A stretch of DNA of 64,000 nt from an uncultured Verrucomicrobia subdivision 3 bacterium (GCA_903913865.1 CAIWMU010000226.1:1-64000); one strand, 5' to 3'. Counted from the stretch's first letter, positions 40,288 to 49,939 are shown. Notes: generated by a model from the sequence alone, not told the origin. Program-made: numbers and translations.

Positions 40288-41337
40288 TCAGGATTTGGAA
40301 CCGAGCAGCTGGGCCCGGTATTCCGAGGGGGACTGCCCCAGAATCTTCTTGAACACTCTGTTGAAGTGGGTCAGTGACTGGAAGCCCACTTCAAAGGCAA
40401 TCTCACTCACCCGCAGGTTGGGATTCAGCAAAAGGTTCTTCGACTTCTCAATCCTTACCCGGGAAAGATAGTCAGTGAAATTGATCCCGGTGGACTTCTT
40501 GAACATCTTGCAGAAGTAAAACGTGCTGGTGTTCACCGCTTTTGCCACATGCCCGAGACGCAGGTTGTCGGTCTGATGCTCCTGAATATATTCCTTCGCC
40601 TTGGTGATGACAGGCGGCTCGGCATGATCGTGCTGAACGAGCACCTGGTTGCTCAGCATGGAAAGGTGCTGCGCGAAAATGCTCAACAATTTCACAACGG
40701 CCTCATGTTGTTTCGCAGGAACAACGCGGGTCGCAAAAAATGCCTGCCTCAGCACTTCCTTGTCCACATCCACACCCCACTCCGCAACCTGTTTTGCCGT
40801 CCGCTCAAACTGTTGCTGGGTCGGCTTCTTGCGGAAGATCTGTCCCGTTTGCAGGAACCCGATCAAGCGGTCGCCAAGCCTCACGGGAACCGCCGTGTCA
40901 CAGAGCCCGTTGGGACACCCTATTGTGTGGGCCTCATGAACCGCCGCCTCGGCCAGTTTGTCCTGAACCTGCAAACAGGTGGAGCACGCACGGCTCTTCC
41001 CCGCGATGATGGCGCAGAAAGGACCCTCGTTTCGTTTTCCATGGTGCGGCAATTGCCACGACTCCACCGGACGGAACGCCACAGGCAAACCGGTTGCCTC
41101 ACTGAATGCCCGCTCGTAATCCTGAAAAACCTTCGAAGTCACCAATGCCTCAACGAGGCTCTTATCCACTCCGGCAGCCTGCCCTTGAGGACGGGATTTG
41201 GAGGCCGCCGCCTTGGCCTGCCTTGAGGCAGCCACACCTGCATTCGTGCGGGACGGACTGGCAGAAAGCCCGGACACACTGGCAGCGCCGGCTTCCCCTC
41301 CGTTGCTCTGGCCCTGCCGTACAAATGTTGTTTGCAT
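40288..41337 (-). CDS. AraC-family regulator with PocR sensory domain
   Basis: 349 aa. Residues about 1-50 are a low-complexity lead (Ala/Ser/Gly/Gln-rich). Residues 60-225 are a PocR-type ligand-binding domain with its conserved cysteines (FCAIIAGKSRACSTCL, IGCPNGLCDTAVPV, FLQTGQIF). The C-terminal 100 residues are two helix-turn-helix motifs (LRLGHVAKAVNTSTFYFCKM and VSEIAFEVGFQSLTHFNRVF), the AraC DNA-binding signature. PocR in Salmonella senses 1,2-propanediol and controls its degradation. The adjacent genes do not show the target. No neighbouring microcompartment genes. Confidence 0.9.
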   Translation of the reverse strand: MQTTFVRQGQSNGGEAGAASVSGLSASPSRTNAGVAASRQAKAAASKSRPQGQAAGVDKSLVEALVTSKVFQDYERAFSEATGLPVAFRPVESWQLPHHGKRNEGPFCAIIAGKSRACSTCLQVQDKLAEAAVHEAHTIGCPNGLCDTAVPVRLGDRLIGFLQTGQIFRKKPTQQQFERTAKQVAEWGVDVDKEVLRQAFFATRVVPAKQHEAVVKLLSIFAQHLSMLSNQVLVQHDHAEPPVITKAKEYIQEHQTDNLRLGHVAKAVNTSTFYFCKMFKKSTGINFTDYLSRVRIEKSKNLLLNPNLRVSEIAFEVGFQSLTHFNRVFKKILGQSPSEYRAQLLGSKS

Positions 41338-41670
41338 ACGAGCAATTTACGAGAAGCGCCCCTCGCCAGCAACCGATAAAGACCCTGAGTGGCAAATAAA
41401 TCAATCCCAGATGTCACATAAGGATTCGGGAATTCACCGCGAAAAAGAGCGGAAGCACTATATGCACTAAACGGCTCTGCTGGAACGATTTACATCCAGT
41501 TTAAAAGCTGATTTACCCAAGGCAATCCGGTCAGGAATGCCGCGCAGCCTCCCGGATCAAAATCCGGACTGCAGGAAATTTTTAACCCTTCGCTGAATTT
41601 GTCATGCCATGAGCATTTTTTGCTCTGCTGTTCCGAATAAGCCAACCATATTTTGCCATCCCCACGCGGG
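41338..41670. other. Intergenic region without gene
   Basis: 333 bp between two minus-strand genes. AT content is higher in 41.58-41.66 kb (GAGCATTTTTTGCTCTG forms a short palindrome). I see no gene or clear terminator. Confidence 0.5.
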
Positions 41671-41997
41671 TCACAAGCACCCCGCCACCGCAGGCGGCAC
41701 TTCAAACTTGTGACCGGCCACATACTCGTTCAGTATTATTTCCAGCCACTCGCGTGAGGCCCTGATTCCCCCGGGGGTGACAAACGCCCGCCCGCCATCC
41801 CTTGCCAACTCATAGCTGAGTGCCTCCACCACAACCGGGGTCACCTCCCCCTTCAAGCGGACCTCGACCCGGATTATCCTCCTCCCGCTGTCGATGTGCA
41901 GGGTTGTGACCTCGCCAAAACTGGCGATCTTGCGGTTGACCAATGCTCGCGCCGAGGCGGCCACCGCCTGATCTTTGAGTGCTCCGAAAATGCTCAT
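41671..41997 (-). CDS. Hypothetical protein
   Basis: 108 aa, not recognised. The start MSIFGALKDQAVAASARALV is an amphipathic helix; the middle ITTLHIDSGRRIIRVEVRLKG-like strands (TTLHIDSGRRIIRVEVRLKG) suggest a small alpha/beta fold. No signal peptide or membrane segment. Codon use and composition match neighbours. It diverges from the HNH gene with a 209-bp gap. Confidence 0.65.
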   Translation of the reverse strand: MSIFGALKDQAVAASARALVNRKIASFGEVTTLHIDSGRRIIRVEVRLKGEVTPVVVEALSYELARDGGRAFVTPGGIRASREWLEIILNEYVAGHKFEVPPAVAGCL

Positions 41998-42206
41998 TCT
42001 GTGTGGCTCTCAGGGTCCCAAAACAAACATCAGGCCGCAACCTGCATCCCTTCAAGGAAACACGGATCGACCGGCGCCCTCAGAGCACCCGTTCCAGCTC
42101 CATCCGACCTGAGCAGTGTAACAGTGCACCTCAGACCATTTTCACGGTTCGCGCCGCGTTGACACTCCCAATCAGGCTGTGTAGTCTGAGGGCAGGTGAA
42201 GCGTAT

Positions 42207-42815
42207 ATGAGTTCGATGCTGAACCAACATGTCCTGGTGCTGAATCGCCTGTGGCAGGCAGTCAATGTTTGCACTGCCCGGCGGGCTCTCACCCTGCTGT
42301 TTCAAGGCCACGCCCACGCTGTGCTCGGCCGGAGCGATGGATCCTTTCAAACCTTCAGTTTCACCGAATGGCATGACTTTTCGAAACAGGAACCGCATGA
42401 GGAATCGGTGCGCTCGATCTCATTCCGAATCCGCATTCCCAGAGTGATCCTTCTGCTGGTCTATGATCACCTCCCCAAGAAGGAGGTCAAATTCACACGC
42501 CACAATATTTTCGAGCGGGACAAGGAAACATGCCAGTATTGCGGTGGAACGTTTGACCGGAAGGATCTGAATCTTGACCACGTCATCCCCAGGGACCGGG
42601 GAGGGCCCACGACTTGGGAGAACATCGTCTGCTCCTGCATCGAGTGCAACACCACCAAGGCGAACCGCACACCGCACGAGGCGGGGATGAATTTGATCCG
42701 AAAGCCCAAGAGGCCAAAATGGAGGCCATTCGTGCAGATCAGCTTCAGCCTGAGCCAGCACGATAGCTGGAAACACTTCATTGATCTGGCTTACTGGAAC
42801 GTCGAACTGGGGTGA
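42207..42815 (+). CDS. HNH endonuclease family protein
   Basis: 202 aa from ATG 42207, which has AGGTGA 8-9 nt upstream; the ORF-track start adds 76 residues before the SD. Residues 1-100 form an N-terminal region typical of this stand-alone family (VLVLNRLWQAVNVCTARRAL). Residues 105-160 are the HNH domain: CQYCGGTFDRKDLNLDHVIP, then GGPTTWENIVCSCIECNTTKANRTPHEAGM, with the two CxxC zinc pairs and the catalytic His in LDHV. It is a widespread chromosomal family of unknown function, possibly DNA repair, rather than part of a restriction system; no methylase is nearby. Converges on yjbQ. Confidence 0.9.
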   Translation: MSSMLNQHVLVLNRLWQAVNVCTARRALTLLFQGHAHAVLGRSDGSFQTFSFTEWHDFSKQEPHEESVRSISFRIRIPRVILLLVYDHLPKKEVKFTRHNIFERDKETCQYCGGTFDRKDLNLDHVIPRDRGGPTTWENIVCSCIECNTTKANRTPHEAGMNLIRKPKRPKWRPFVQISFSLSQHDSWKHFIDLAYWNVELG

Positions 42816-42863
42816 CCTTGCCCAAAATGGGCGCAACCTGCCCCCGCTCCTGTCCCCCCGCGG

Positions 42864-43283
42864 CTATTCCCCGATCAAATGGGCCGTGATCCGTCTCTGG
42901 TGAGGAATGTTCCTATGCTCCCAGAGGTATAGGGTCTGCCAGACTCCAAGAGCCATGCGCCCCCCAACAACGGGAATGGAGAGGTTTACAGCAGTAAGTG
43001 CCGTTCGCACATGGGCTGGCATGTCATCCTCACCCTCAGCGGTATGAATGTAAAGAGGATCACCATCCGGAATGAGCCGGGAGAAGAATGCTTCCAGATC
43101 CCGCCTCACATCGGGGTCAGCGTTCTCCTGGATCAACAACGAGGCCGAAGTATGCTTCAGGTGGAGGGTGACCAACCCATTCTCCAGCTGCTGCCCTGTG
43201 ATCCAATCCTGGACCGCCGGGGTGATCTCGTAGAACCCACGCCCGCGCGTGGGAATTGCAAACTCGTGAATGGCTTGTCGCAT
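42864..43283 (-). CDS. YjbQ/UPF0047 family protein
   Basis: 139 aa from MRQAIHEFAIPTRGRGFYEI at 43283; five extra codons in the ORF track are unneeded. Conserved motifs: LHLKHTSASLLIQENADPDV and WEHRNIPHQRRI, with GDDDMPAHVR-like (GEDDMPAHVRTAL) core. Family members have been reported with weak thiamine-phosphate synthase activity; the true role is unknown. Small single-domain cytosolic protein. Confidence 0.92.
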   Translation of the reverse strand: MRQAIHEFAIPTRGRGFYEITPAVQDWITGQQLENGLVTLHLKHTSASLLIQENADPDVRRDLEAFFSRLIPDGDPLYIHTAEGEDDMPAHVRTALTAVNLSIPVVGGRMALGVWQTLYLWEHRNIPHQRRITAHLIGE

Positions 43284-43324
43284 GACAAATCGTAGCACCC
43301 GGCAGCCGGATTGACCAGTCGGTC

Positions 43325-45292
43325 CTACTTCCTGACAGCCCTCTCCTGCAGCAACTTTTCAAACTCGGGCCGGGCCGGTTGTCCAGCCGCGATGCCTTTT
43401 TGGTAGTGCCACCGTGCAAGTTCCACCATGGGCGGTTCCTGAGAAAGATAGATGACCGCAAGGTTGTGGTGCGCACTACCGTAATCGGCCTGCAGCTGGA
43501 TCGCCTTTCTGAGCGCGGATTCCGCTGGCGCCCGCAGCCCTTTCTGGCTCAGGCTCAACCCGAGATAATTCTGAACCTCGGCATTTTTTGGATCCGCAAC
43601 CGCAGCCCTGCTGAGCACCTCCACAGCCTCATCCACCCTGCCCTGCCGGTATTTCAAGCAGCCTGAAAGGGAAAGGGATGCCGGATCCGAGGGAGCCGCA
43701 GCCAGTGCCTGTTGCAGGGTCTTCTCTGCGTCCTCGAGATGGCTCTGTGCGATCTGGGTGGCGGCAAGGGCCGTAAGCGCGGCAACATTGGTGCCGGGCT
43801 CACGCACCACAAGCTGGAGGGTGGCCTCAGCCCCCCCGATATTCCCGCTCGCGACCTGATGCTGAGCCTCCTCCATTTTCTTCCTCGCAGCAGGAGTTGG
43901 TTTCACAGCAGGCCGCTTGGTTGTCCCACCGCTCAAAGATGGGACCGGCTTGCTGAACAGGGCCAGTTCCCCGGCAGTGAACGGAACTGCGCGGGCCTCC
44001 AGAACGGCCACTTTCGCGCGATAGGCATCCAGATCCCTCTCCATCTGTGCAACCCGGCTCGCCGAAACACGGGTCTTGCGGGATGAAAGCTCCTTTTCGG
44101 CTTCGTGCAGGCGTTTTTCCAAATCATCCTTCTCCCCGGTCAATTGCTTGATCCTTGCCGTCTGCGCCGCAAATTCAACTGCATTCCCGGCTTTCCCGGC
44201 CAACTGCTGCTCAAGCCGGATCCTGTCCATCCGCAGGAGTTCACGATCCGATTGCAGGCTGGCGATTTGAGCCCGCGCCTCAGCCAGCTGCCGGGAGGCA
44301 TCGATCGGCACACCCTGCTTCGGTTCAGGCCGGGCCTCGGCCAACTGCTTCTTTAACAGCTCATTCTCGGCCGCCAAAGCCGCCGCCTTGTCGGCAGCCG
44401 CCTGCAACTGCTCCAGTTTGGCACGCGTGTCCCGCTGTTCCAATGCGGCCCGGGCAGCCTCCTGCCGTTGCCGCGCCAGCTCCTGATTCGCACTCTCCAG
44501 GGCACGCCTCAAACCCGCCAGCTCCGCGCTCTCCACAGGCAGCCTGGCCGCACTCTCATACTGGGCCTGCAACAAAAAGTTCGTCTCCGCGATCGACCTC
44601 GCCCGCTCCGTCTCAAGGGCCAGCTTGCGGTTCGCCTCTTCAAGGGCGTTCCTCAGTTGCTCGACAGTGGCACCCGGCTGCACAGGAGACTGTTTCTTTT
44701 TCTTCTCCTCCTCGAACCGGGCTTTCATCAGCTCGTTCTCTTTTTGAAGATCCTTGATCCGGGTGGTTGCCCGGCTCAGTTCGGCTGGATCGACAGCAGC
44801 CGGGATGGCCTCGAGTGCCTCACGAAGTTTCGCCTCAAGCAGGGTTTTCTCCGACTCCAGCCCGCGCACTTTCAGGCGCAGGGACTCGACCTCCGCCTCC
44901 AGCGCGGGACTGGGAGATGCCGCCTGCTGCGAAGGGGAGGCAGCGCGAACTTCAGTCACACCGGGAACGGTTTCGGGAACAGGCCGTAGATAGGGACTGG
45001 TCACGGGACTGTTTGCGGCACCCGGCGCACCGAGCGTCGAAAGCCGTTCGGCAAGGTAGTTCAGTCGAAAATTGACAACAACGGGATTCCAATCGGGACT
45101 GCCCTTGTGCAACCGCTGGAGCATGAGGTTGGCTTGCGTGTATTTGTCAATCGCCTCCCGGGGCTTGCTCCGGGCAAGCCCGTCGGCATCCTGAATCAGG
45201 ATGTAAATATCGACAAACTGCTCATCAACACCCCCGGCCGGAGCAGTGGCAAGTGCAGCCAGTAGAACCGCGATAACGCAAATCCATCTCAT
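43325..45292 (-). CDS. Exported coiled-coil protein with C-terminal TPRs
   Basis: 655 aa from MRWICVIAVLLAALATAPAG at 45292 (a signal peptide ending GG-VDEQ); the ORF-track start adds 53 residues that lie over the glgC terminator. Residues about 120-430 are a long Ala/Glu/Gln/Leu-rich coiled coil (ELKKQLAEARPEPKQG, AEKELSSRKTRVSASRVAQM). Residues about 480-650 are three to four TPRs (ALTALAATQIAQSHLEDAEK, DPKNAEVQNYLGLSLSQKGL, YGSAHHNLAVIYLSQEPPMV). Probably a periplasmic scaffold; no enzyme motif. It is downstream of glgC on the same strand but separated by a terminator. Confidence 0.78.
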   Translation of the reverse strand: MRWICVIAVLLAALATAPAGGVDEQFVDIYILIQDADGLARSKPREAIDKYTQANLMLQRLHKGSPDWNPVVVNFRLNYLAERLSTLGAPGAANSPVTSPYLRPVPETVPGVTEVRAASPSQQAASPSPALEAEVESLRLKVRGLESEKTLLEAKLREALEAIPAAVDPAELSRATTRIKDLQKENELMKARFEEEKKKKQSPVQPGATVEQLRNALEEANRKLALETERARSIAETNFLLQAQYESAARLPVESAELAGLRRALESANQELARQRQEAARAALEQRDTRAKLEQLQAAADKAAALAAENELLKKQLAEARPEPKQGVPIDASRQLAEARAQIASLQSDRELLRMDRIRLEQQLAGKAGNAVEFAAQTARIKQLTGEKDDLEKRLHEAEKELSSRKTRVSASRVAQMERDLDAYRAKVAVLEARAVPFTAGELALFSKPVPSLSGGTTKRPAVKPTPAARKKMEEAQHQVASGNIGGAEATLQLVVREPGTNVAALTALAATQIAQSHLEDAEKTLQQALAAAPSDPASLSLSGCLKYRQGRVDEAVEVLSRAAVADPKNAEVQNYLGLSLSQKGLRAPAESALRKAIQLQADYGSAHHNLAVIYLSQEPPMVELARWHYQKGIAAGQPARPEFEKLLQERAVRK

Positions 45293-45352
45293 CACCGGAA
45301 CAAGGTAGCGAAATCGGATGTGCTCGAACAACCGCAATTGCGGAAACAAAAC

Positions 45353-45375
45353 GGGCGGGGAAATGATCCCCGCCC
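45353..45375 (-). terminator. Rho-independent terminator of glgC
   Basis: On the minus strand GGGCGGGG, loop ATCATTT, CCCCGCCC is followed by GTTTTGTTT. It lies about 60 bp after the glgC stop and before the next gene. Confidence 0.8.
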
Positions 45376-45434
45376 ATCTTTGCCAGCCAAACCCGCAAGA
45401 GCCCGAATCCCCCTGGAGGGGAGTTCCCGACGAC

Positions 45435-46745
45435 TCAAATGATTGTGCCATCCGGAATCACCGCATTCTTCGGAATCACCACAATCCCATCCCGAATGAA
45501 GTAGAGCGGATGATCGACGTTGTCCGGCTTTCCGGCGGGGGAGATTTGAACGTTCGAACCTATCCGGGCGTTCTTGTCGACGATGGTGTTTTCGATCCTG
45601 CTATTCGATCCAATCCCCAGGCGCGGTATTCCTTTTTCTTTGCTGACTTCGATCGATCGCTGTGATTCGTAGTAGTCACTGCCCAGCAAAATCACCCGGT
45701 TCAAAACTGTGCCGCTGTCCACATTGCAGCGAACACCGACGATGCTATGGGTGATGGAGGCCCTGTTGATGATGCAACCGTCGGAAATGACGGCGTGATC
45801 AATCTGGGCTCCGTTGATCTTTGACCCCGGCAGGAAGCTGGGGCGGCTGAAGATCGGCGCAGACATGTCAAAAAAGTTGAATCGGGGCTGCTCGTTCGTC
45901 ACATCAAGATTGGCTTCGAAGAACGAACGGATGGTTCCGATGTCCTCCCAATAACCCTGAAATACCGTTGAGTGAACACGATGGCTCCCGATGGCCATCG
46001 GGATGATGTGCTTGCCGAAATCGGTATGCGGGTTTTCGAGCAACTTCTTGATGACGCTCCGGTTGAAAACGTAAATCCCCATTGAGGCGAGGAACAACTC
46101 ATCCTGGGACTCAATCCCCAGCGACTCGTGCCAAGAGGGGTCGAGCCGCAGGGAATCCAGCACCGCCGGGTCTTTGGGCTTTTCAACAAAGCGCACTATC
46201 CTGCCCTGCTCGTCCGTCTGCATAATGCCGAGGGATTGTGCATCCGGACGGCGCACTGGAATCGTGGCAATCGTGATCTCAGCCTCGCTGTCCGAATGGG
46301 CCTCAATCACTTTCCGGAAGTCCATCCGGTAGAGCTGATCACCACTGAGGATGAGCAGGTAATCCCAGTCATGGTTCATGAAGTGAATCATGTTCTTCCG
46401 GACGGCGTCTGCCGTGCCCTGGTACCATGATGTGTCCGTGAACGTCTGCTCTGCGGCAAGAATCTCCACAAACCCGCCGGAAAAGTGGTCGAACTTGTAG
46501 GACTGGGAAATGTGCCTGTGCAACGATGCCGAGTTGAACTGGGTGAGAAGGTAGATCCGGCGAAGCCCCGAGTTGATGCAGTTCGAGATCGGGATGTCCA
46601 CAAGGCGATATTTGCCCGCAAGCGGCACGGCCGGTTTGGCGCGCTCCTTCGTGAGCGGAAACAAACGGGTTCCCTGCCCCCCACCCATGATGACGGAGAG
46701 CACGTTGCTGGTGTTGACGGACTGCCTGCCTGTATGTGACGACAT
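45435..46745 (-). CDS. glgC: Glucose-1-phosphate adenylyltransferase
   Basis: 436 aa from MSSHTGRQ at 46745; the 32 upstream codons in the ORF track are not family-like. It makes ADP-glucose from ATP and glucose-1-phosphate, the committing step of glycogen synthesis. Seen: the nucleotidyl loop VIMGGGQGTRLFPLTKERAK, DIPISNCINSG, LILSGDQLYRMD, VRFVEKPKDP, FLASMGIYVFNR and YWEDIGTIRSFFEANL, with a left-handed beta-helix C-terminus (IENTIVDKNARIGSN). Regulated allosterically in the family. No other glg genes adjacent. Confidence 0.96.
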   Translation of the reverse strand: MSSHTGRQSVNTSNVLSVIMGGGQGTRLFPLTKERAKPAVPLAGKYRLVDIPISNCINSGLRRIYLLTQFNSASLHRHISQSYKFDHFSGGFVEILAAEQTFTDTSWYQGTADAVRKNMIHFMNHDWDYLLILSGDQLYRMDFRKVIEAHSDSEAEITIATIPVRRPDAQSLGIMQTDEQGRIVRFVEKPKDPAVLDSLRLDPSWHESLGIESQDELFLASMGIYVFNRSVIKKLLENPHTDFGKHIIPMAIGSHRVHSTVFQGYWEDIGTIRSFFEANLDVTNEQPRFNFFDMSAPIFSRPSFLPGSKINGAQIDHAVISDGCIINRASITHSIVGVRCNVDSGTVLNRVILLGSDYYESQRSIEVSKEKGIPRLGIGSNSRIENTIVDKNARIGSNVQISPAGKPDNVDHPLYFIRDGIVVIPKNAVIPDGTII

Positions 46746-46921
46746 AAAATTGACCCGGGTAATTGCGACCACGATGGCGCGTTTGACGGGCCAACAGTAG
46801 CCCAAATGCAGGGGGGCACGCAAGCAGCTTCGGGACTGCAAATCGGCCGGAATGACAATCCAAGGTTGAAGCAGGTCGCTGCTTCTGATTTGCTGGTGTA
46901 GGAAGGAACGAAGATTAAATT

Positions 46922-47227
46922 ATGCTCGTGGTTCATGTTCATGTGCAGGTGAAGGTCGAATACGTTGAATCGTTCAAGCAGGCAACTCTGGCAAACGCCA
47001 GGGAGAGCCTCCGGGAGCCAGGTGTGGCCCGGTTTGATGTGGTCCAGCAGCAGGATGATTCAACCCGCTTCGTCCTGGTGGAAGCCTATCGCACGCCTGA
47101 AGCTCCCGCAGCCCACAAGGAGACACCCCACTACCAGATCTGGCGGGATGCCGTCGCCCACATGATGTCTGTGCCGAGAACAAGCGTGAAGTTCACGAAC
47201 CTCCACCCGGATGATGACGCGTTTTGA
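46922..47227 (+). CDS. ABM-domain (antibiotic biosynthesis monooxygenase-like) protein
   Basis: 101 aa, one ferredoxin-like ABM domain: [59 protein letters not shown]. The HxxTPHYxxWR pattern matches LsrG/YgiN-type members, which act on quorum autoinducer or quinones; the actual reaction is not known here. Overlaps the next gene by 17 nt, so translationally coupled to the iron alcohol dehydrogenase. Confidence 0.88.
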   Translation: MLVVHVHVQVKVEYVESFKQATLANARESLREPGVARFDVVQQQDDSTRFVLVEAYRTPEAPAAHKETPHYQIWRDAVAHMMSVPRTSVKFTNLHPDDDAF

Positions 47228-48371
47228 GTTCGCGGCCCCGCACCGGATCATCTTTGGATCCGGGACCCTTCAGGAGGCCATCCCTGCCGCCCTGCAGTTT
47301 GGAAAGAGGGCAATCCTCGTCACGGGATCCAATCCAACCCGTTGCAAGCCACTGGCCAGCCTCCTGACCGACGCAGGTTTTCATGTTGCGATTTTCAGCG
47401 TGTCCGGAGAACCGGTGATCGCCACTATTGAGGCGGGGGTCGAAACCGCCCTCCGGGAGAAGGCCGATCTTGTGATTGGCTTCGGTGGGGGCAGTGCCCT
47501 CGATGCAGGCAAGGCGATCGCCGCGATGCTGACGAACCCCGGCTCCCTTCATGACCATCTGGAAGTGATCGGTCGGGGGCTGCCCTTCCAACACGCCCCC
47601 GCACCGTTTATCGCGATTCCCACAACGGCGGGCACCGGCTCCGAAGCAACCCGAAATGCGGTGCTCGCATCCCCCAGCCACGGCGTGAAGGTCAGCCTGC
47701 GACATCCCCTCATGCTTCCCAAAGTCGCAATCGTGGATCCGGACCTCTTGCGCGGCACCCCCCCGAACATCGCCGCCTCCACCGGGCTCGATGCCATTAC
47801 CCAGCTTCTGGAACCGTTCGTCTGCTCCCGGACCAACCCGATAGTGGACGCCCTCTGCCGCGATGGCCTGATCCGTGCGGGACGATCCATTCGCGCGGTA
47901 TGCTCCGATCTCCCCACAGACGCAGCACGGGAGGACATGGCACTTGCCTCCCTTTTTGGCGGTATGGCGCTGGCCAATGCCGGGCTGGGAGCTGTTCATG
48001 GGTTCGCAGGCCCCATCGGTGGAATGTTCCCCGCACCCCATGGAGCAGTCTGTGCCGCCCTGCTGCCCCACGCCACACGGATCAACCTGCGGGCACTTCA
48101 GCAACGGCACCCCGGGCATCCATCCATTGACCGCTATGCTCAGGCTTATGCATTTCTTTCAGGCAACAGGCCTGCAACCCCGGAACTCCTCCCGGAATGG
48201 CTCGTGAACCTCGTCACGCAACTACACATACCGGGCCTCGCCACCCACGGAGTGAAGGAGGAGCATTTCCCCGTCCTGATCCAGAACGCCCGCCAGGCCA
48301 GCAGCATGAAGGCAAACCCCGTCCCCCTAACGGATGCCGAACTTGGCGAAATCCTGAAAATCTCCCTCTAG
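47211..48371 (+). CDS. Iron-containing alcohol dehydrogenase
   Basis: 386 aa, group III (Fe-type) dehydrogenase. NAD-binding [46 protein letters not shown] and metal-site His in [20 protein letters not shown]. It probably interconverts an aldehyde or ketone and an alcohol; lactaldehyde/1,2-propanediol is a reasonable guess but not proved. The start MMTRFEF overlaps the ABM gene by 17 nt, so the pair is co-translated. dtd starts 11 bp after its stop and eda 42 bp after dtd. Confidence 0.9.
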   Translation: MMTRFEFAAPHRIIFGSGTLQEAIPAALQFGKRAILVTGSNPTRCKPLASLLTDAGFHVAIFSVSGEPVIATIEAGVETALREKADLVIGFGGGSALDAGKAIAAMLTNPGSLHDHLEVIGRGLPFQHAPAPFIAIPTTAGTGSEATRNAVLASPSHGVKVSLRHPLMLPKVAIVDPDLLRGTPPNIAASTGLDAITQLLEPFVCSRTNPIVDALCRDGLIRAGRSIRAVCSDLPTDAAREDMALASLFGGMALANAGLGAVHGFAGPIGGMFPAPHGAVCAALLPHATRINLRALQQRHPGHPSIDRYAQAYAFLSGNRPATPELLPEWLVNLVTQLHIPGLATHGVKEEHFPVLIQNARQASSMKANPVPLTDAELGEILKISL

Positions 48372-48382
48372 ATTCAAATGCC

Positions 48383-48835
48383 ATGAGACTTGTCATCCAA
48401 CGCGTCAAGGAAGCCAGTGTGGCCATCGCAGGAACAGTCAAGGGCTCCATCGGCCCGGGATTGCTCGTGCTCGTGGCCGTTGAAGCGGTGGACACACAGG
48501 AGGATATTGAGTGGCTCTGCGGAAAAATTGTGAAGCTGAGGGTTTTCGATGATGAAAACGGCGTGATGAACCGGTCCGTTCAGGACATCGGTGGCGATGT
48601 GCTGGTTGTCAGCCAGTTCACCCTCTTCGCAAGCACCCGGAAAGGCAACCGCCCCTCCTACAGCCGCTCGGCGGGCCCGGACATTGCCATTCCCCTTTAT
48701 GAACGCTTTCTGGCCAGGTTGGAACTTGATCTCGGCAAGCCCCCCGCGACCGGGGAGTTCGGCGCAGACATGCAGGTGGCTCTCGTGAACAACGGGCCGG
48801 TCACCATCATCATCGACTCCCAACTGAAGGAATAG
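48383..48835 (+). CDS. dtd: D-aminoacyl-tRNA deacylase
   Basis: 150 aa from MRLVIQRVKEASVAI at 48383; the ORF-track start is 62 codons too early. It removes D-amino acids from tRNA. The SQFTLFAST and NNGPVTI (Gly-cisPro) signature pair is present. Length is standard. Four-gene run ABM-ADH-dtd-eda on the plus strand, with short gaps. Confidence 0.95.
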   Translation: MRLVIQRVKEASVAIAGTVKGSIGPGLLVLVAVEAVDTQEDIEWLCGKIVKLRVFDDENGVMNRSVQDIGGDVLVVSQFTLFASTRKGNRPSYSRSAGPDIAIPLYERFLARLELDLGKPPATGEFGADMQVALVNNGPVTIIIDSQLKE

Positions 48836-48877
48836 CCAGACAATGATCCCTGACACATATCCGCGAAAGGCACCGCA

Positions 48878-49522
48878 TTGAACACCATTGAATTCATCAC
48901 CCGGCTCGGAATCGTCCCGGTCATCGCCATCGACAACCCGGCGGCAGCGCTTCCCCTGGCAGACGCCCTGCTCGATGGCGGGCTGCCCGTGGTCGAAATC
49001 ACTTTTCGCACCGCTGCAGCCGCAGATGTGATCCAAACCCTGACACGCGAGCGTCCCCAATTGCTGGTTGGGGCGGGAACAGTCCTGACACGCGAAAATC
49101 TGGAAGCGGCAAAGGCAAGCGGGGCGGCCTTCGCCGTGGCGCCAGGGCTTAACCCTGAAATCGTGAAGTCTGCCCGGGATATAGGCATGCCATTCTTCCC
49201 CGGAGTTGCAACCCCCAGTGAGATCGAAGCCGCACTGGCACTGGGTTGCAGGCTTTTGAAGTTCTTTCCCGCCGAAGCGCTCGGCGGTGTCCAGATGATG
49301 GAAGCACTCTCAGCACCCTATCAGCACACAGGCGTGCGCTTCATGCCAACAGGTGGCATCAACCCTTCAAACCTGGAATCCTACCTCCAAGTCCCCACTG
49401 TTGCAGCAGTGGGCGGAACATGGATCGCCAAAAAGGAGGATCTCATCAACGGGAACTGGGAAACCATCCAGGGCCGCTGTCGTGGTGCCCTGGGAACGGT
49501 TTTCAAATTCAGGAAAGTGTAA
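48878..49522 (+). CDS. eda: KDPG/KHG aldolase
   Basis: 214 aa, cleaves 2-keto-3-deoxy-6-phosphogluconate to pyruvate and glyceraldehyde-3-phosphate (Entner-Doudoroff or uronate pathway). Catalytic Glu in VVEITFRT and Schiff-base Lys in LLKFFPAE are present, with FMPTGGI. It starts at TTG 48878 (MNTIEFITRLGIVPVI), preceded by GAAAGG about 9 nt upstream; no in-frame ATG is nearby, so the TTG start is well supported. No edd adjacent. Confidence 0.95.
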   Translation: MNTIEFITRLGIVPVIAIDNPAAALPLADALLDGGLPVVEITFRTAAAADVIQTLTRERPQLLVGAGTVLTRENLEAAKASGAAFAVAPGLNPEIVKSARDIGMPFFPGVATPSEIEAALALGCRLLKFFPAEALGGVQMMEALSAPYQHTGVRFMPTGGINPSNLESYLQVPTVAAVGGTWIAKKEDLINGNWETIQGRCRGALGTVFKFRKV

Positions 49523-49552
49523 CCACACCCTCCCGCCCTCCAGGGAGCAACC

Positions 49553-49939
49553 TCAGGCTCCCGATTTCTCCAGAATCGCGACCGCTGCTGCATGGTTCTG
49601 GGTGTGGGTCAGACTGATCAGCACAACACCTGCCCCCCTTGCCTTTAGTAACTCCGCCCCGGCACCATGCAGGACGACATGGGGTTCTCCAGTCTCACGA
49701 CGGCAAATCTCCATGTCCTTCCAACCGAGTTGCGACCCCAACCCTGTCCCGAAGGCTTTGGAAATAGCCTCCTTCGCCGCAAATCGGGCTGCGATGAATG
49801 GGCCGGGATCCTTTTGCGAGAGGCAGTAGGCGGCTTCGCTCTCCAGCAGGATCTTGTCCAGAAACCGGGCTCCAAACCGGGTGTGGGATGAACGAATCCG
49901 CTCCACTTCGATAATGTCGATCCCAATCCCGAGAATCAT
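49553..49939 (-). CDS. acpS: Holo-[acyl-carrier-protein] synthase
   Basis: 128 aa, transfers 4'-phosphopantetheine from CoA to apo-ACP. Motifs GIGIDIIEVERI (metal Asp) and ARFAAKEAISKAFGTGLG (catalytic Glu) are intact. Overlaps the 3' end of pdxJ by 4 nt (ATGA), the classical translational coupling seen in many bacteria. Confidence 0.96.
   Translation of the reverse strand: MILGIGIDIIEVERIRSSHTRFGARFLDKILLESEAAYCLSQKDPGPFIAARFAAKEAISKAFGTGLGSQLGWKDMEICRRETGEPHVVLHGAGAELLKARGAGVVLISLTHTQNHAAAVAILEKSGA

Noticed and set aside
41671-42815. Restriction-type HNH system with the neighbouring 108-aa gene
   Set aside because: No methylase or specificity subunit; the HNH protein belongs to a widespread stand-alone chromosomal family.
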